This document shows, in pieces, positions 11,332-19,812 of a stretch of DNA of 64,000 nucleotides. Below the pieces are notes generated by a model that saw nothing but the letters and a program-made list of their open reading frames with translations, did no database searches and was not told the DNA's origin. Source of the stretch: Adiantum capillus-veneris (Eukaryota > Streptophyta > Polypodiopsida > Polypodiales > Pteridaceae); NCBI GenBank assembly GCA_014529385.2, contig CM043962.1, positions 43,655,598 to 43,719,597 of the forward strand. Reading direction: 5' to 3'. The number at the start of each line of letters is the position of its first letter. Position 1 is the first letter of the stretch. A program made the translations under genes and the position numbers.

Positions 11332-11336
11332 TTAGC
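11332..11336. repeat. Target site duplication TTAGC, right
   Basis: Matches 7936-7940 and rejoins the Ty3 RT reading. Confidence 0.85.
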
Positions 11337-11790
11337 TTGGTCCTCCAGCACAATTGTGATTTGATTGTAGCCAGAGTACCCATCTAAAAAGCTATAAGCT
11401 TCCTTCCCTGCAACTCTTTCAAGCACATGTTCTGAATATGGTAAGGGGTAATGGTCCCTCCTAGTGGCGGCATTGACCTTCTTGAGATCCACGCACACTC
11501 TGAGTTTCCCAATATTTTTTGGCACAATCACTATTGGAGACACCCATTCTGAGTGCTCAATAGGGTATATGAATCCGCATTCACAAGCTTTTCAATCTCT
11601 TCTTGAACAATTTTTGCATATTTAGGATTCATTGGGTAGGGTCGTTGCTGAACTGGTTTAGCCATGCTATTCATGGGGATTGTGTGTTGCACCACGGAAG
11701 GTGGAACACCTTTCATATCATGATATGTCCAGGAAAATATATCCCCAACTCGAGGGCCTGCAAGATTCATCTTGATTTGACACCACAACT
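11337..11790 (-). pseudogene. pol: RT N-terminal part of Ty3 copy 1
   Basis: It encodes the RT fingers and palm start (VRVCVDLKKVNAATRRDHYPLP-like text, FLDGYSGYNQI) preceded by WTYHDMKGVPPSVVQHTIP. A frameshift lies near 11540-11580. Homology to copy 3 is lost upstream of the IFSWTYHDM segment (about 11757), marking the 5' break of copy 1. Confidence 0.82.
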
Positions 11791-11841
11791 CTTTTTACTA
11801 TAGATCATGGAAACATTGGTGGGGCTTTGGATACCAACACC

Positions 11842-11842
11842 C

Positions 11843-11930
<88 letters not shown>

Positions 11931-12001
11931 TATATAAAAATGGGGAGGGGATAAAGGTAGAAGGATAGATAAATGGAGAGAGAGAGAGAGAGAGGGATTG
12001 A

Positions 12002-12062
<61 letters not shown>

Positions 12063-12095
12063 AGGGAGAGGGAGAGGGAGATAGAGAGGTATATC
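11842..12095. repeat. GA microsatellites with G-rich interruptions
   Basis: A pure GA run of about 85 bp (11842-11927), then shorter GA runs to 12053 and a GGGAGA tract to about 12090. It abuts the broken 5' end of Ty3 copy 1. Confidence 0.95.
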
Positions 12096-12837
12096 ATGCT
12101 TGTTGACTAAGGTGCTTGAGTTGCTTCATGACTAAGGTGCTTAAGGTGCTTCATGACTAAGGGACTTGAGGGGCATAAGGTGTTCCAGAAGTCAACAATG
12201 TTCCCTACATATGGGGGGGCAAGCCCTACAAGTAGCAGCTTGAGTGAGACACACACACACCCTCACTCAGGGCAAGCCTAGCCTAAAGAGGCAACAAGGA
12301 CACATGTCAAGCTCCTCTCCATGTTGCCCTCGTAAGGTGCCTAGAGCCTATTGGTTGACTCTTAGAGAGGTCCAATGAGGATTTAGCTAATTAAATTAAT
12401 TGTTTGAGCATTTATTAAGCCCTCTCTCTCAAAGGGGAAAGAAGGACACTTGTCTTAATGCTAGCATGGTTACTTGGTATGCACTATGCATGTGATTGGC
12501 TAGGCTTGTAAGGGCCCAATCAAATGCAAGCATGAGCTACAAGGCGGGGTTGACCAAAGCAAGTTGGGGGTGTGCTTGGGGGGTATACTCTCACACACAC
12601 ACACACACTCACATGCTCATTCTCACTGGGTGAAAGCGCAAGAACTCCAACTCCTTCTCCAAGCTTGTTGAGAAGTTCAGAGCCTACACCAACACTCTTG
12701 GCTATGGAATGCAAATCCAACCAAGAGCCATGCTTCAATTCTTAAGCTTGCCATCTTCTCCATCTTCATTACTATGCTTTATGCCATGCTAAGCAAGAAG
12801 AGTGATGATAAGTGAGGAATTATTTTTTTCTCATAGG
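12096..12837. other. Unassigned DNA between the first two Ty3 copies
   Basis: No gene is visible. It contains an imperfect repeat of about 28 bp (actaaggtgctt... at 12105-12175), AC runs near 12250 and 12590-12612, and runs straight into the U5 remnant at 12838. It occupies the place of the U3 and R parts of the 5' LTR of copy 2 but shows no clear match to any LTR here. Confidence 0.5.
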
Positions 12838-12980
12838 GGCAAACGTAGAGCGGTGAGTGACACACCCTTTGTTTTCTTGAGCTTGCTAGTTTAGGCTTGT
12901 TGTGTGCTTGGAGCCGTTTGTGGATCGCATACGGTGTATTGGCAAGTCCCTTGCTTCGACAGTGCGACAAGGAGCGCACA
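12838..12980 (+). repeat. U5 remnant of the 5' LTR, copy 2
   Basis: Matches the last 143 bp of the 3' LTR (about 21610-21752) and ends GCGCACA directly before the PBS. Upstream, similarity fades within about 30 bp, so the rest of the LTR has been lost or exchanged. Confidence 0.85.
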
Positions 12981-12984
12981 TTTT

Positions 12985-13003
12985 TGGCGCCGCTGCCGGG
13001 GAT
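12985..13003 (+). promoter_or_regulatory. Primer binding site, tRNA-Asp type
   Basis: TGGCGCCGCTGCCGGGGAT lies four bases after the LTR. It pairs with the 3' end of plant tRNA-Asp(GUC) with one difference (GCTG for GTTG). The same primer is known from Athila-type Ty3 elements. Confidence 0.82.
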
Positions 13004-13085
13004 ATGCCCTACACTAAGCTCGGTTAGCACTTTACGCTTCCTTGTGGTGCAATTTCTATCATAGGAAAGGCAGGGAAGGAGTGTG

Positions 13086-13350
13086 TGGAGATTTCTGTTT
13101 TTTGCGTTTTCTGCAATTGCTGTCAAATTTCAATTTCTGCTATTGTCTGTGTTTTTTCAATTTCTGCAATTTCTGCATTTTCAAGTTCGGCGTTTTCAAT
13201 TTCTGCAATTTTCTGCAATTTCTGCGTTTTTGCTGCATTTTCTGCAATTTCTGCGTTTTTTCTGCATTTTCTGCAATTTCTGCGTTTTTTCTGCATTTTC
13301 TATAATTTCTGCGTTTTTTCTGCATTTTCTGCAATTTCTGTATTTTCTGC
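13086..13350. repeat. TTTCTGCA minisatellite in the leader of copy 2
   Basis: Tandem, slightly variable units of TTTCTGCAATTTCTGCGTTT fill about 265 bp of the leader. They are absent from the leader of copy 3. The open frames across it are by-products of the repeat. An A-rich tract (13361-13440) and an AGCCCA hexamer run (about 13521-13548) follow. Confidence 0.85.
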
Positions 13351-13926
13351 ATCAACAAAAAAAAATAAGTTAAAAAAAAAAAATTTGAGAAAAAAAAAAT
13401 TAAAAAAAAAATTTAAAAGGAAAAAAATTCGGAAATTAAAAACGCGAGTGAGCGGGCGGCGAAATTTTTTCAAAAATAAAAAACGTGACTCTTAAAACGG
13501 ACGGGTTGGTTTGTATAAGCCCAAGCCCAAGCCCAAGCCCAAGCCCAGGCCTCAGTCTTATGATATATACTAGACTCACTCTTATATATATACCCTACTC
13601 CCTCAAGAGAGAATGAGAGCATGTGGGACAAGTCCTCCACTCTCCTCCTTTCTCTTCCCACTTGCACCCTTAGACTTTCTAGTTTGGGCCTAGTTCCCTA
13701 CTGGAAATTGACAGTTTTAGGGATTCCAAGGGCATAGAGTGACCAAACGGAGGGCTGTAAAGCACGGCACGACCCTCTGACCGATACGCTCGTTTTGAGC
13801 TATCACACGGCCCATTCCACGACACGCTCTAAAAAATCTAGCAAAAAAACAAACAAAAAACACGCTAAAAACTAGTCACAAGGCCTCCTAGAGCAGCTTT
13901 TTGACACCTTAGGGTATCAAAAGCAC

Positions 13927-16900
13927 ATGCACTTACGCTCTGGGCGGGTGCTAGAACACGAGTATATTGAGGGTGCCTCTGTTCATACGGACACCCATTA
14001 CCCATCCACGATAAGCTCTAGACCCTCAGCGGGGACACAAGGTAGCACCACCCAAGACCCTAAAATAGCCGCTAGTGATTCCTCCTCCGACTCAGAAATC
14101 ATGGAAGCATACCCTACCCAAAACACTGAGAGAGAAGGCCATGCACCTCCCGAAGCTCCACAGCCTAGTACTAGTATGTTTAGCCGTTTCATGGAAACAT
14201 TAGGTAGAGCTACTCGCTCGGAACCTGATGCAGATGAAGCACGCGAAGGGGGTGGGGAAGTGGAATCTCCTTTCACATCGCACGTGGACCCCACACCCCC
14301 AAAGAGTGTCCATGTGGATATCCTACCAACTTCTTACCAAGAAGGCCCTGTTGAGCTGCCTCCTTCAGAAGTTCCCTCTAGAGTACCGTTGGTGACAAGT
14401 AAAACCACGGGGAGCAACATTGCTTCTACCTCACAAGAAACCGTTAACACGTCGACTCTAGAAGGATTGTTCATTAATGATCATTGGACATACGACCTCC
14501 ACACTGAGGTGTTGACGGATCTACACTCTGGCCACGCCTACCATGTAGGATGGATAGAGATTGTACAATCCACCTCTAGTGCCACGAGCATCGAAGATCA
14601 ACAGAAAATGATCTGTAATGTTATCCATGGCATTATTCAATCAGAAAGGCAAAACCGAGGGGTAAATATACTCTCAACTGGCCCCATGAGATTTTTGGAT
14701 ACGAGTAAGGCTCAACAGCCTACTCTATCACAAATGGAGACTCCTCTAATGAGCCCCATGGACCCATCTTATGTCATTTCACCTGGGGTCTCTATGCAAT
14801 CTGAGCCTCCGAGCGAAAACTTTAGCTTCCCTAACTTGGCTCAACCCTCTATTAAGGAAAACACAGTGCTCACTCCAGGGATAAGCCTAACAGAGAATGT
14901 ACCGATGACATCTACGGTTAGCGCAGTGCCACTACCTAGTGTCATAGTACCTAATATGGGGCCTCGACCATATGTGCCTCTAGCCCCTTATGCACACATG
15001 GCCCCCACACCTCCAATTGTACCACTTGCTTATGCTCCTCAAGTGCCGCTCCCTAGCTCTTATCCGAGTGGACCTATGCCCGGTTATGTTCCATATCTTG
15101 CATCATCCACACATATGCCAAGACCGGTACCCGTTCCTCTCCCACATATGATTCCAAGAGTACCTCCACCGGCCCTACCTCCTCACATAGGTGACTTGGC
15201 AGCGTTTGCTCAAACCATAGGTCGATCTATCGCGGAAAATATGCGTCATGCATCTGATAGAGAGCCTAGAAGTAAGGCAGTACAAATTGCCAAACTCACG
15301 CAAAAATTCAATGGGGACGAAGATGCTAGGAAACACATTGAAGTGTTTGAACAAGTATGTGATTCCTTAGGGGAACGCAATGAACTACATAAGTGCAATG
15401 CCTTAAGCTTGACATTAAGTGGGAAGGCTGGAGATTGGTATAGGACCCTAAGGGTGGATGAGAAAACAATCTACCCTACCCTTCGAAGGTTGTTTCTAAA
15501 GGAGTACATACGAGAAGGTGTGCTTTGGGGTGTAGCATCTCAGCTACAGAAGGCCGAACGTAAGGAAGGAGAGTCAGTAAGGGACTTCATTAGTCGTCTA
15601 AAGCACTTAAACTCTCGCTGCCCTGTAAATGAGCGCTTCAACAATAACCAACTGCTTGATCGATTCATTCGAGGGTTGAGGAATGAAGGAATCTATAATG
15701 GACTAGTGATTAGAGGTATCACAACCTGGGAAGATGTCACTGCCAATGCAATCCAACTAGAGGACAACTTGATGATAGCAGGCATGAGGGTGTCTACTGA
15801 CACGAGATCCACTAGCTCACAAGCCATTGAGTATGAACCCATGACTGCAAAGCCCATTGCCAATGAGCCAAAGGTATTTGAGACATTCTTGACAGACCTC
15901 ACCAAGGCAATCCAAGAGTCTCTTAAGGATAATCGACCCCCTCAAAATAGTCACATGTATTCAAGAAGGGAGCAACAATGGTGTTCCATTTGCTTAGGTC
16001 CACATAGCACTAGTGAGTGCCCTACGTTTAGAGTAAAATTTAATGGAACTTGCAACGCATGTGGTAGGTATGGTCACCAAGCTAAGGATTGTTTAATGAT
16101 CAAACGTATGATGGCAAATAGACCACCTGTAGCCTGGACGGATGCGCCTCGAGCTCCTGTATTGATGCCTACTCCACCTGTTGAGCAACTACCGCAACAC
16201 ATGGTCCCTAGATCTCAAAATGTTGTACAAGCTACACCGCTAACACCTCCTGTGCTAGGACCGCAGCCCCCGCATCCAAGAGTCGCCCCTATGAACCAAG
16301 TGGGTTGCGAGCCATCAAACGCTTATGCAGATGGTTGTGAGGAGGAAATAGACACTAGTATTGCCTACGGACTTGATACATTGGAAGAATGTCCTATATA
16401 CTACATGGAAGATTGTTGGGGACAAGTCAAGCCGGTTTATCAAGCTGCTGCTCTCGCATCCAGAGGTCAAAATATCAACACCCAGGCTAGGAGGCCACCT
16501 CTTCAATGCTACGAGTGTGGTGGACCACATCGAGTAGCGGAGTGCCCTATTAGGCTGCAAAAGAATGCTGCACAGATGCAAATGAATCAAGGGAGCACGT
16601 CTGCAATGCCAATACTCACATGTAATCGTTGTGGCATAGATCACTTGATTGCCCAATGCCCCTATAACCCAAATGCGCCTAAAATCACACCCCTGAATTT
16701 GGTCGAAATTGCTAGTGTGACATCGCCAATACCACCCGTCGCACCCGCTTATGCGATTACACGGTCCATGCTTCAAGGGCCAGGACATATCCTCGAAGAG
16801 AGAGATACCGCGTCAATTATCCAAGCAAAGAAAAAGAAGACACGAAGGAAGAAGTCGCAGAATACGGAAAATTCAAAGCCAAGTTCCAAAACAAACATAG

Positions 16901-19107
16901 GAACAGGAGATGACCCCGTGTATATGAATGACCTCGAGGATGATTCAGATTCAGTCGAGACAATGGAGACTAGAACCAATACCACAAAGGGAAAGACCGA
17001 CAAAGAAAACCGTAACATGGAACCAAATGAAAACCGAATGAGAGAAAACCATAAAGAGCCTCTGAAAACACCACAAGTGTTTCCAAATCCAATCCAAGAC
17101 CCCCAAGATAAACCGCAGGGGCAAAAAGGGAAGAATCGTAAAAAGAAGATTGGGACGTACCCAAACCCAGTAGACGAGATTAAGCAGGTGAAACATCTAA
17201 GAGGTTTAGTGGAGGAGACTCAAAGGAAACTAGAACCAGAACCCATGCAGGTCAAAATTCATGACACAGTGTTTCCCACGCAAGTTCATCCACCCCACAT
17301 GAACCATAGACCGTTAGCCATATCTAGTATCATCCAAGAAGGGAGTGAGGACAGGACATCAGAAAGTGAGCATACACCCTTCTTGTTGGAAAGGATGTTT
17401 AACGAAGGAATACCTGATCCCATTGAGGAATATGAGATTCCATCCTCACCAGTTCCTAGTCAAGGACCTACACCCTGCAAAACGCCAATGAATGTTGCCA
17501 AACTAGTGGACTTCATGTCTTCTGAGGTCCGAACCACGATCATAGCAAAGCTGTATGGAGATCCTGAGTTATTCCTTGCACTTCGAGCATTCCTTAACGG
17601 AGAGCTACGAACGGGATTACCGCAGTTTGCGCAACCAAATAGGCCTGACTCGATTATGATTGATGAGGAAAATCATGTGCAATCACTTGACTTAGATGGA
17701 CACGAGTCTGTGATCGAGGTACCCATTAACGAATTAGGGCAGTATTTTGAAGGCGACGAGTCTAATGCGACCCTACCCATCACTACCAAGGGATTAACTA
17801 TAAAGGGAATTCTTGATGGTGGTGCGGGAGTTAGCATCGTTACAAAAGATTGTTGGGAATCCATGGGAAAACCCCGCCTCAGTGTTACTAACATTGTGGT
17901 AAAGATGGCAAATGGTACCATAGCCAAACCTATGGGGATGCTCAAGGATCTTAAGATCAAAGTTCTAGGACACAAGGTGCGACATACGTTCATTGTAATG
18001 GATTTCTCTAAACACCTTATGTCATATGAAATGATTTTAGGACGACCATTCATGAGGGAAGCACAAATGGTTCACGATTGGTCTAAAAATCATGTCTATT
18101 TGCAATTCCAAGACTCTGTCCTTAGAGTGGATTTGGTGACTGGTAAGGTACACCCCTTAGGGAGTAAAACCATTATTGATCATCGCTCTGACACCACAGT
18201 TCACTCGACCCCACTACAATATTGTTACACTTGTAAGAAGGATACAGACATTGGCCAAGATTCTCCTTATATGGATATCCTACCTGGTATGACGGAATCA
18301 GACAATGTGGATTGGGTCCACCTAGCATCAACCATAGACACTTGGGGAAATAGGGGGACGACCTGGGTAACACCTGAGGGGGATGAAATTCCTGTACCCT
18401 TAAATATGCTACAAGCAATGCATATCGCTTCTGACAAGACTCATCCTAAGGTAACAAAGAAAACATACAAGTGGGTCCCTAAAGCTTCTTTAGTGACCAT
18501 ACCTAGTGCTAAAAAACAGAAGCCTTGTAAGAAACGTACCACTCGCTCCAAGAAAAGTAAGAAAATGTGGCGTTGGATTCCTAAACGACTATTGGAAGCC
18601 CAAGGCTACTATCAAGGAAATGATCAAATATGGGTGCCAAAACGTAAAGTGTACTCTTACCTGTCACCTGGCCCATGTAAACCCAATCCTGTGGCTCCAA
18701 AACAAATTGAAAATCGCGGAAAGGAAAAAATCATGGAATGCTACACACCCGCTCCCGAGCTAGTTTGGGTACCAAAGAAAGAACGATTTGTTCCACCTAG
18801 CTCAGGAAGGGGGGAGTCCCATGAAGATTCTAGCTCCTCATGTAATACATCCATAGAGGTAAAAGCTTCTACACCGCCTCCATCTATAGTAGTGGACCTC
18901 CATGAAGCTACCAAAGAATCCACACCTCCCAGTGTTCAAGAATCACCTAATGAACCACTTCAAGTTCAATCCTGGGAGAGTACCTTACCACCCTTGCAGC
19001 TTGACAAGGCACCTAGGGTAATAACAAACTACTGGCAAAAATCCTCACCTATTACCAACTGGAACAATTGGTTTCAAAGGGTGACAAGCTCATTTCAAAC
19101 GGTATGA
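13927..19107 (+). CDS. gag: Gag, protease 1 and tail polyprotein lacking pol (1726 aa)
   Basis: Intact ORF starting MHLRSGRVLEHEY, a start shared with copy 3. After a proline- and serine-rich N-terminus, the capsid (Retrotrans_gag) domain spans about residues 456-600. Four zinc knuckles begin at about residues 686, 709, 861 and 899; only the second has canonical CX2CX4HX4C spacing, the others have CX3H. A lysine-rich, charged linker precedes a retropepsin-like domain with catalytic-site DGGAG near residue 1297 and LGRPF downstream. At about residues 1500-1505 the text jumps from the linker that precedes RT in copy 3 to the tail that follows its second protease, with the frame kept. The tail has W-x-PK motifs with tryptophans at about 1516, 1550, 1569 and 1614. 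The absence of any stop over 5.2 kb suggests a young or selected copy. Product assembly with pol in trans is inferred. Confidence 0.88.
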   Translation: MHLRSGRVLEHEYIEGASVHTDTHYPSTISSRPSAGTQGSTTQDPKIAASDSSSDSEIMEAYPTQNTEREGHAPPEAPQPSTSMFSRFMETLGRATRSEPDADEAREGGGEVESPFTSHVDPTPPKSVHVDILPTSYQEGPVELPPSEVPSRVPLVTSKTTGSNIASTSQETVNTSTLEGLFINDHWTYDLHTEVLTDLHSGHAYHVGWIEIVQSTSSATSIEDQQKMICNVIHGIIQSERQNRGVNILSTGPMRFLDTSKAQQPTLSQMETPLMSPMDPSYVISPGVSMQSEPPSENFSFPNLAQPSIKENTVLTPGISLTENVPMTSTVSAVPLPSVIVPNMGPRPYVPLAPYAHMAPTPPIVPLAYAPQVPLPSSYPSGPMPGYVPYLASSTHMPRPVPVPLPHMIPRVPPPALPPHIGDLAAFAQTIGRSIAENMRHASDREPRSKAVQIAKLTQKFNGDEDARKHIEVFEQVCDSLGERNELHKCNALSLTLSGKAGDWYRTLRVDEKTIYPTLRRLFLKEYIREGVLWGVASQLQKAERKEGESVRDFISRLKHLNSRCPVNERFNNNQLLDRFIRGLRNEGIYNGLVIRGITTWEDVTANAIQLEDNLMIAGMRVSTDTRSTSSQAIEYEPMTAKPIANEPKVFETFLTDLTKAIQESLKDNRPPQNSHMYSRREQQWCSICLGPHSTSECPTFRVKFNGTCNACGRYGHQAKDCLMIKRMMANRPPVAWTDAPRAPVLMPTPPVEQLPQHMVPRSQNVVQATPLTPPVLGPQPPHPRVAPMNQVGCEPSNAYADGCEEEIDTSIAYGLDTLEECPIYYMEDCWGQVKPVYQAAALASRGQNINTQARRPPLQCYECGGPHRVAECPIRLQKNAAQMQMNQGSTSAMPILTCNRCGIDHLIAQCPYNPNAPKITPLNLVEIASVTSPIPPVAPAYAITRSMLQGPGHILEERDTASIIQAKKKKTRRKKSQNTENSKPSSKTNIGTGDDPVYMNDLEDDSDSVETMETRTNTTKGKTDKENRNMEPNENRMRENHKEPLKTPQVFPNPIQDPQDKPQGQKGKNRKKKIGTYPNPVDEIKQVKHLRGLVEETQRKLEPEPMQVKIHDTVFPTQVHPPHMNHRPLAISSIIQEGSEDRTSESEHTPFLLERMFNEGIPDPIEEYEIPSSPVPSQGPTPCKTPMNVAKLVDFMSSEVRTTIIAKLYGDPELFLALRAFLNGELRTGLPQFAQPNRPDSIMIDEENHVQSLDLDGHESVIEVPINELGQYFEGDESNATLPITTKGLTIKGILDGGAGVSIVTKDCWESMGKPRLSVTNIVVKMANGTIAKPMGMLKDLKIKVLGHKVRHTFIVMDFSKHLMSYEMILGRPFMREAQMVHDWSKNHVYLQFQDSVLRVDLVTGKVHPLGSKTIIDHRSDTTVHSTPLQYCYTCKKDTDIGQDSPYMDILPGMTESDNVDWVHLASTIDTWGNRGTTWVTPEGDEIPVPLNMLQAMHIASDKTHPKVTKKTYKWVPKASLVTIPSAKKQKPCKKRTTRSKKSKKMWRWIPKRLLEAQGYYQGNDQIWVPKRKVYSYLSPGPCKPNPVAPKQIENRGKEKIMECYTPAPELVWVPKKERFVPPSSGRGESHEDSSSSCNTSIEVKASTPPPSIVVDLHEATKESTPPSVQESPNEPLQVQSWESTLPPLQLDKAPRVITNYWQKSSPITNWNNWFQRVTSSFQTV

Positions 19108-19114
19108 TCTACCC

Positions 19115-19128
19115 AAGGAAGGGGGGAG
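19115..19128 (+). promoter_or_regulatory. Internal polypurine tract, copy 2
   Basis: AAGGAAGGGGGGAG lies eight bases after the polyprotein stop and is followed by TGTTTGTGG. It closely resembles the terminal PPT (CAGGAAGGGGGGCA followed by TGTTAAC) about 2.05 kb downstream and is conserved in copy 3. It may be a central PPT or the relic of a former LTR start. Confidence 0.6.
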
Positions 19129-19206
19129 TGTTTGTGGACATCCATCATTCACTTGCTTCCCTCTCAACCTTTTTCCCTGACCTCTTAATCTCCGATCTTA
19201 GGGAAT

Positions 19207-19219
19207 GTATATATATAGC
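19207..19219 (+). promoter_or_regulatory. TATA-like box upstream of the extra ORF (copy 2)
   Basis: GTATATATATAGCC is about 170 bp upstream of the extra ORF and 80 bp after the internal PPT. Conserved in position in copies 1 and 3. Confidence 0.4.
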
Positions 19220-19389
19220 CTTATACTCACAAAAAAAGAAAAATAGTAAAGAGCAAGAGCGCCTAGCAATGAGAGAGCACCCTATCAGATCTTACATATA
19301 AGTCCAAATTCACCGTGTCAAGTCAAGCAACACACAAAAACAACTCTTATGTTTTAAAGGCCTAACCAAATCTATCTGTCTTGTCAGAA

Positions 19390-19812
19390 ATGGCTACTTC
19401 ACCAGAGGCATGCACTTCTATTTTTGATGAAAGGTACCCCTTGTCTTTTCAACAAGTGTTCTACGTATGCTACCCTATACTTTCTTGCGAATGGGATTTG
19501 ATAGAGAGCCTTGCATGTGAGAGAAAGTTTGAGGAGTTAGAATGGCTGATACGTCTATGGCTAACTAGTGATCCCTACCCAGTGGCGAATGTGTCTCCAA
19601 TGGCACATGCTTATTCTTTTGCACAAGATGAGTATCCACGCATCACGAGGTTCTTGATTAGCATGCTTGCACAAGAGGATGATGAAGAGGAACTAATAGA
19701 GACCGAGGAAGACTATGGCCTCACGGACAACGATTTTATTTATCTAGATGATGAGGATAGAGGCCTAGCCTTAGGGTGGCCACCCGGTTTATATAATATC
19801 CTCTTTCCCTGA
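19390..19812 (+). CDS. Extra ORF of the Ty3 family, 140-aa acidic protein (copy 2)
   Basis: Unknown function. The ATG at 19390 gives exactly 140 residues, the same length as in copies 1 and 3 despite internal length changes that cancel out. The core CEWDLI-x2-LACER-x-FEELEWLIRL and the C-terminal YLDDEDRGLALG-x-PP-x-LYNILFP are shared. A run of about twenty mostly acidic residues lies between them. The N-terminal dozen and the acidic linker vary most between copies. A pyrimidine-rich stretch ending in TTGTCAG stands two bases before the ATG and looks like a 3' splice site, so translation from a spliced subgenomic RNA is possible. It is not env-like: no signal peptide or hydrophobic anchor is seen. 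Confidence 0.75.
   Translation: MATSPEACTSIFDERYPLSFQQVFYVCYPILSCEWDLIESLACERKFEELEWLIRLWLTSDPYPVANVSPMAHAYSFAQDEYPRITRFLISMLAQEDDEEELIETEEDYGLTDNDFIYLDDEDRGLALGWPPGLYNILFP

Larger units (their letters stand above)
2471..11790 (-). mobile_element. Ty3 retrotransposon copy 1, 5' part lost
   Basis: Minus-strand element of the family that recurs at 12838-21752 and 44057-62920. From its 3' end it holds an LTR, PPT, conserved non-coding region, small extra ORF, degraded second protease, integrase and RNase H/RT. A copia element (7941-11331) interrupts RT. Homology to copy 3 stops near 11757-11790, just upstream of the RT domain, so gag, protease 1, PBS and 5' LTR are missing. A 700-bp deletion also removed most of the tail between the second protease and the small ORF. 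The absence of a non-chromodomain tail on integrase and the tRNA-Asp PBS of sister copies suggest the Athila/Tat side of Ty3; this placement is inference. Confidence 0.88.

Noticed and set aside
11798-12097. Long serine-leucine open frame
   Set aside because: Pure translation of a GA/CT microsatellite.
13042-13495. Overlapping open frames on both strands
   Set aside because: They result from the TTTCTGCA minisatellite and A-rich tract, which lack stops; no credible protein.
16315-18418. Several minus-strand frames inside the long gag ORF
   Set aside because: Antisense shadows with no domain signatures.
19068-19301. A 77-codon plus-strand frame after the polyprotein
   Set aside because: It overlaps the polyprotein end, internal PPT and TATA-like box, and is not maintained as a distinct protein in the other copies.
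19390-19812. Env-like gene
   Set aside because: Position is env-like, but no signal peptide, transmembrane segment or cleavage site is visible in the 140 residues.
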